Shown here: positions 10,609 through 13,845 of the stretch, one piece after another
How the letters are laid out: each line of letters begins with the position of its first letter
Numbering within the stretch: the stretch's first letter is position 1
Assembly (NCBI GenBank): GCA_004325065.1
Contig: PITI01000356.1
Span: forward strand, 1-13,845
Reading direction: 5' to 3'
DNA: 13,845 nucleotides
From: Hamiltosporidium magnivora
Lineage: Eukaryota > Microsporidia > Dubosqiidae
Translations under genes and position numbers: made by a program
Notes under the pieces: model-generated
What the model saw: only the letters and a program-made list of their open reading frames with translations
Told to the model about the DNA's origin: nothing
Databases searched by the model: none

Positions 10609-10836
10609 ATGAATCTTTACCTTCTGTTCACAATCAATAAGTTTCATATTTTTTTGTTTAAAAGCAATCAATTTATTATAGAACGCCAACTTCAAATCCC
10701 AAATATATATTCTGCATATATTGAATTTACTATTTCTACACTCTTTAATCTATTTCACAAAGTTTTTTTAAATTTGATAAAACATAATTTATTTAATTTT
10801 TTTTTTGGAACAAAATATCTATTCGATTGGAATTAA
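10609..10836 (+). CDS. possible small protein (75 aa), unknown
   Basis: The frame runs from ATG to TAA and would give a Phe-, Ile- and Asn-rich peptide with weakly hydrophobic stretches at about 2-17 and 40-58. It ends 67 bp before the ATG of the membrane-protein gene on the same strand, in a different frame. It could be a separate small protein, a decayed upstream part of that gene, or chance. The amino-acid make-up is what random AT-rich DNA gives, so I regard chance as most likely. Confidence 0.2.
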   Translation: MNLYLLFTINKFHIFLFKSNQFIIERQLQIPNIYSAYIEFTISTLFNLFHKVFLNLIKHNLFNFFFGTKYLFDWN

Positions 10837-10903
10837 GAGCATTCTTAAAATTAATTTTTAATGAACTTTCTAACATAAAACATTTCAATTGAATCGATAC
10901 AAA

Positions 10904-11641
10904 ATGACTTTAACAATAAAAAGAAGAAGCCAAGACGAAATGAAAAAATACAAAAATTTTAATATCTGCGATTTAACTGTCGAAATCTGGTCTTTTCTTT
11001 GCCTTATTCTTATAGAAGTATTTGTACCAATTATTTCTTACATTAGAATATTTAATAATGAGGAAAAAACGATCTTAGGTGTAATAATTCTTAAATATAT
11101 CATACTCGCTTTGTTGTTAAATTTCTCTTTTCTATTTCATATATATTACAAAACTCTCGGGCGTAGACTTAGTCAAGTTTATTTGTTCACTGGTCTTATT
11201 CTTTATCTATTTATTACGACCGAATTGTTTATAACTTCATATAATATCTACTTAGGATATATAATGTCATCAACATGTGTTTTTCTATATTCGTCTGTTA
11301 ACTTAATAGCACATTTTATTATCTTTATAAAATTTAATAACTGCAAGTTTATAAAAAAAGAAGCTTCTTTTAGAGTATATTTGAATTTCTTTTATTGTGT
11401 CTACACATCATTAATTGTAAAAAGCTTGATTAACAAAATATTTATAATAAATGTCGAGGATTTTTTTGCTTTCAAATTTACAGCTTATGGAATAGAGATG
11501 ATAATCTCATACATTGCTTTAATTAGAAAAAACAGCTGGAGAAGTTCTTTATTATTGTTTATCTATCAGATATTCTTTTTATTTTCATTGGAAATGAACT
11601 CTTTGTATTCTTTTTATAAAAATATTTATTATATCGCCTGA
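10904..11641 (+). CDS. orphan multi-pass membrane protein (245 aa, about 7 TM segments)
   Basis: The first in-frame ATG after a stop is at 10904; the frame is open from 10874 but has no earlier ATG, only a TTG at 10889. The product has a strongly basic, polar N-terminus (about residues 1-25, with KRR at 6-8), then hydrophobic segments at about 31-49, 57-82, 92-111, 119-143, 158-177, 187-207 and 214-235. That gives about seven membrane spans joined by short loops, several of them basic (for example KTLGRR after segment 2 and KKEASFR before segment 5). I do not recognise a transporter, receptor or enzyme motif, so no function is given. The frame length makes chance very unlikely. Seven spans suggest the two termini lie on opposite sides of the membrane. 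AATAAA follows the TGA stop by 10 bp. Confidence 0.75.
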   Translation: MTLTIKRRSQDEMKKYKNFNICDLTVEIWSFLCLILIEVFVPIISYIRIFNNEEKTILGVIILKYIILALLLNFSFLFHIYYKTLGRRLSQVYLFTGLILYLFITTELFITSYNIYLGYIMSSTCVFLYSSVNLIAHFIIFIKFNNCKFIKKEASFRVYLNFFYCVYTSLIVKSLINKIFIINVEDFFAFKFTAYGIEMIISYIALIRKNSWRSSLLLFIYQIFFLFSLEMNSLYSFYKNIYYIA

Positions 11642-11651
11642 AAAACTATTA

Positions 11652-11657
11652 AATAAA
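11652..11657 (+). terminator. putative polyadenylation signal
   Basis: AATAAA begins 11 bp after the last base of the TGA stop of the membrane-protein gene and is followed by a T-rich tract. The position suits a compact eukaryotic 3' end, though the hexamer is frequent by chance in this composition. Confidence 0.4.
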
Positions 11658-12028
11658 TTTGTTTTTTTATTTATCGGCTAATATTTGTTTCTAAGTTTAT
11701 TTGGTTCTTAAAAATTGTTGATGATCGCTTTTTAAAACATATTTCTGTATTTAATATTACAGTTTAAAATATGTTGGCATTCAAATTAGTTTTCCAAGAC
11801 TCTGAGAAAAATAATGGTTTGTTTTAATGTGTTTAATACCAGAATTAGCAAACAACTTAATATATAAGATTGGGAAAATAATTTATTTATTAAAAAAATC
11901 TAAAGATAAACACTAGCCGAAAGATTTTTTTTTATTTGCAATATAATATTTGTTTTGAATTGTTTAAAAACTTGGAATACTTCATTTTTTAAAAAATAGT
12001 GTTCCGAATAAATTGGAATTTTACAGTA
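11658..12028. other. non-coding stretch
   Basis: This is the AT-rich DNA between the membrane-protein gene and the left target-site duplication. No gene or structure is seen. Confidence 0.5.
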
Positions 12029-12040
12029 GATTTATTTTAT
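12029..12040. repeat. target-site duplication, left copy
   Basis: GATTTATTTTAT is identical over 12 bases to 12280-12291, and the two copies exactly bracket the G+C-rich element. Flanking bases differ on both sides, so the duplication ends sharply. Confidence 0.85.
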
Positions 12041-12279
12041 GCGCATTCATTCACCCTCAGCACTACAGCTCTGCACGAGCTTGGCCTCCCTCAGTAATAC
12101 CGCTCAATGATCTCTTTCCAGTCGGTGTGTTTACTTTTTCGGGTTTTTTAACAGGTGGTTTTAAAGAGTAGGTTGTTGGCCCACCGCCTAACCTCAACTT
12201 GGAGGATTGGTCGCTTTTAGTCGCCTTTTACGACGAACAGAGAATACTCCAAGCTAATTCTGTTCCAGACATGGTGGGT
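12041..12279 (-). mobile_element. SINE-like or non-autonomous non-LTR retroelement, 239 bp, arthropod type
   Basis: A compact island of about 45-50% G+C sits in DNA of about 25% and is bracketed by a perfect 12-bp duplication, the mark of target-primed insertion. Read on the minus strand it starts CACCCACCATGTCTGG, passes a short hairpin with GTCG/CGAC arms (12220-12234) and a block TTGAGGTTAGGCGGTGGG (from 12197 downwards), and ends with GCTCGTGCAGAGCTGTAGTGC followed by GTGAATGAATG, a short tandem tail instead of poly(A). It has no long coding frame, so it needs an enzyme supplied elsewhere. The 5' block and the tail resemble, from memory, short relatives of RTE-like non-LTR retrotransposons of arthropods. 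I could not find convincing A and B boxes of a tRNA-derived promoter, so it may be a 5'-plus-3' deletion derivative of such an element and not a classical SINE. It lies about 400 bp after the membrane-protein gene. Confidence 0.85.
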
Positions 12280-12291
12280 GATTTATTTTAT
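12280..12291. repeat. target-site duplication, right copy
   Basis: GATTTATTTTAT matches the left copy at 12029-12040 without mismatch. The perfect identity shows that the insertion is recent relative to the decayed copy near 9.8 kb. Confidence 0.85.
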
Positions 12292-13031
12292 ATTGTAATT
12301 ATATTCTAAAACCACTTCTGTTCCCAAAGTACGCGTTTTTTGGCTTATTTCGACAAGTGAGAAAGAAATTCAATGTATAAATAGATTCCCATAAAACATT
12401 TTCACATATGGAAAAGAAAATTATAGGTAAGGTCAAGTTAAGGTTTATAAAATACCCCAAAAAAACACTACATATTCATTAATGTTTGATAAACATATTC
12501 ATGCGAAGTTTGGCCATGGATATTGTATTTGATATTTTATTTTTATTTCATCTTCGGAACGTTTAATTCAATGTTCTTGAATTCTGGAAATTAATATACA
12601 TTTCAAACCAAAAACCAGAAAGCTATCATTTTCAAACCAATAATAGACAATTTTTCACACATAAAAGTACTATCTGGCTAAAGATGAAGTTTAATATAAG
12701 CTACCGCCAAAATACTGAAATTAAAAATTTTTCAATTAAAATTTGTAGATTCAATGCAAAAGAGAATCTAAAGAATATAAAGCAGTAAACAGAAACAATG
12801 TATGCCAGTAAAAAGGGAAATGATCGGTGAAAAGAAACATATAACCGTCTGGAAATTCGCTCATCTTTTACATCTAAAACTGAAATGATTTCTAAATTGT
12901 AAAAGAAAGTTTCGACGATATTTAATTTTTAAAACTCTTCTGAAAATCTAGAAAAAAAGATCACAAACAATATTATACATGACTTTCCCGGGCGTTGGAC
13001 CAATTTTATTTTATTTATACATCTACTTGTC
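12292..13031. other. non-coding stretch
   Basis: No gene or RNA is recognised. Around 12430-12441 the string CAAGTTAAGGTT resembles the CAAGTTGAGGTT block of the adjacent retroelement, but no other element block follows it in order. Confidence 0.45.
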
Positions 13032-13295
13032 TCAATGAGATATAATTTTTATCTTTTTGAAAACAATTAGAGTTACTCTGCGCAGGTATCTTCGAAAAAA
13101 TGGATATACAATAATAAAAGTAAACTTTAAAATATAAATGAAGTTTAAATTCAGAGTAATAGACCCAATATGTTTATTTTTAAAAAATAAGAACAGAAAA
13201 TAAATCAAGTTCAAAATCGCGTAACGAATTATACCAATACGCTGACCGGAAAAACCAAGAAACTTCAAAACATTGGCTAATAGATCCTTCTTCAT
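13032..13295 (-). CDS. possible small basic membrane protein (87 aa), unknown
   Basis: The frame runs from ATG (13295) to a stop at 13032. The product is basic and hydrophobic, with possible membrane segments at about 21-38 and 50-67 and an arginine/lysine-rich stretch at 68-82 (FRRYLRR). The first 25 codons use more G and C than nearby noise. It is the longest low-confidence frame in the window outside gene shadows, but about one frame of this length is expected by chance. I recognise no family. It could also be a fragment of a larger decayed gene. Confidence 0.3.
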   Translation of the reverse strand: MKKDLLANVLKFLGFSGQRIGIIRYAILNLIYFLFLFFKNKHIGSITLNLNFIYILKFTFIIVYPFFRRYLRRVTLIVFKKIKIISH

Positions 13296-13654
13296 TTATT
13301 AGTGATAATATAACCTAACCTCAAACATGATAATCAGCATATTATTATAAATGATTTCTATGGAATATGCCTTTCGGTACTCTGTATACAGGTGAGAATG
13401 AAGGTATGTATCCGGCTGGCAATACTCGAAAATCATTTGATACGATCTATCTGTTTTGAGAAGATGTTTACTCAAGATCGAATGAAAATGAAAACCAAGG
13501 TAAATAAATAAAGTATATCAGAAATACATCTCAAAAATACGAACATTTTATAACCATAATTTTATTCGAAGCCAATGAAGAGGAAGAAATCCCAAACAAA
13601 TATCTAAATTACTGGGTCACAGGATCTAAATAAAATAACAAATCAAAAACATAC
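13296..13654. other. non-coding stretch
   Basis: No gene is seen. It contains CCTAACCTCAA (13314-13324), identical to 11 bases inside the retroelement (12187-12197), just upstream of the minus-strand frame; a slightly G+C-richer patch lies at about 13365-13430 without an open frame. Confidence 0.45.
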
Positions 13655-13845
13655 TCAAATATAAACGACCGAAAAAGAGTCTAATAAAATAATAGAAATA
13701 AGATTAATAAATAGATCATAAATTATTTTTTCGAAGAATTCTAAAGTACGAAAATTTTTAATTAAAATTGTGAATCGATCTAAACCAAATACTTGTAGCC
13801 CAAATATGATTTTTTTGGTTATTTTATTTTTTACCAATTTCAATC
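13655..13845 (-). CDS. open frame running off the window edge, unknown
   Basis: The frame is open on the minus strand from the right edge to a stop at 13655 (63 codons seen) and has no ATG inside the window. The visible part is basic in its first half and hydrophobic near the end (LINLISIILL-like composition). It could be the C-terminus of a gene lying beyond the window, or chance. The sequence outside the window would settle this. Confidence 0.15.
   Translation of the reverse strand, partial: LKLVKNKITKKIIFGLQVFGLDRFTILIKNFRTLEFFEKIIYDLFINLISIILLDSFSVVYI

Noticed and set aside
12178..12311. Open + strand frame across the retroelement (GPPPNLNLEDWSLLV...)
   Set aside because: It is short, antisense to the element, lacks a sensible start and runs out into the target-site duplication, so it is a by-product of the G+C-rich repeat.
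13311..13321. TAACCTAACCT, resembling the arthropod telomere repeat
   Set aside because: Only two units; it is not an array and lies inside the contig.
1..13845. tRNA, rRNA, CRISPR array, bacterial operon signals, spliceosomal introns
   Set aside because: Looked for typical B-box, repeat-spacer, ribosome-binding and splice patterns by eye; none was convincing.

Overview
The window is strongly AT-rich (roughly a quarter G+C by eye) and gene-sparse. It holds two long intronless reading frames with AT-driven codon use (rich in I, K, N, F, Y), separated by kilobases of non-coding DNA. There is no operon structure, no Shine-Dalgarno pattern and no visible intron. A short TATA-like element lies about 25 bp before the ATG of the main gene. 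This fits a gene-sparse, AT-rich eukaryote best. My first guess is a microsporidian parasite of an arthropod (Hamiltosporidium- or Edhazardia-like genome style); that is inference from composition and gene style. A contig from the arthropod host itself cannot be excluded, because the window also carries an arthropod-type retroelement.

Layout: 1-2290 is mostly non-coding, with one possible 62-residue membrane peptide (1121-1309). 2323-4701 is the main gene, a 792-residue leucine-rich-repeat protein with an N-terminal hydrophobic segment and about 18 repeats at a 24-29 residue period. 4702-10608 is a 5.9 kb gene desert containing a degraded retroelement copy (about 9700-9900, + strand). 10904-11641 encodes a 245-residue orphan protein with about seven membrane segments, followed closely by AATAAA. 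12041-12279 is a G+C-rich 239 bp short retroelement on the minus strand, bounded by a perfect 12-bp target-site duplication. The right end has only low-confidence minus-strand reading frames.

The most interesting signal is the retroelement pair: a fresh insertion with an intact 12-bp duplication, and an older, AT-decayed copy 2.3 kb away in the opposite orientation, recognisable by a colinear series of short identical blocks. The sequence of the fresh copy resembles, from memory, short non-autonomous relatives of RTE-like non-LTR retrotransposons common in arthropods. If the contig is microsporidian, this would mean a host-type retroelement entered a parasite genome and was mobilised there at least twice. 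The two main proteins look like membrane or surface and host-interface products, but no shared pathway can be shown from this sequence.
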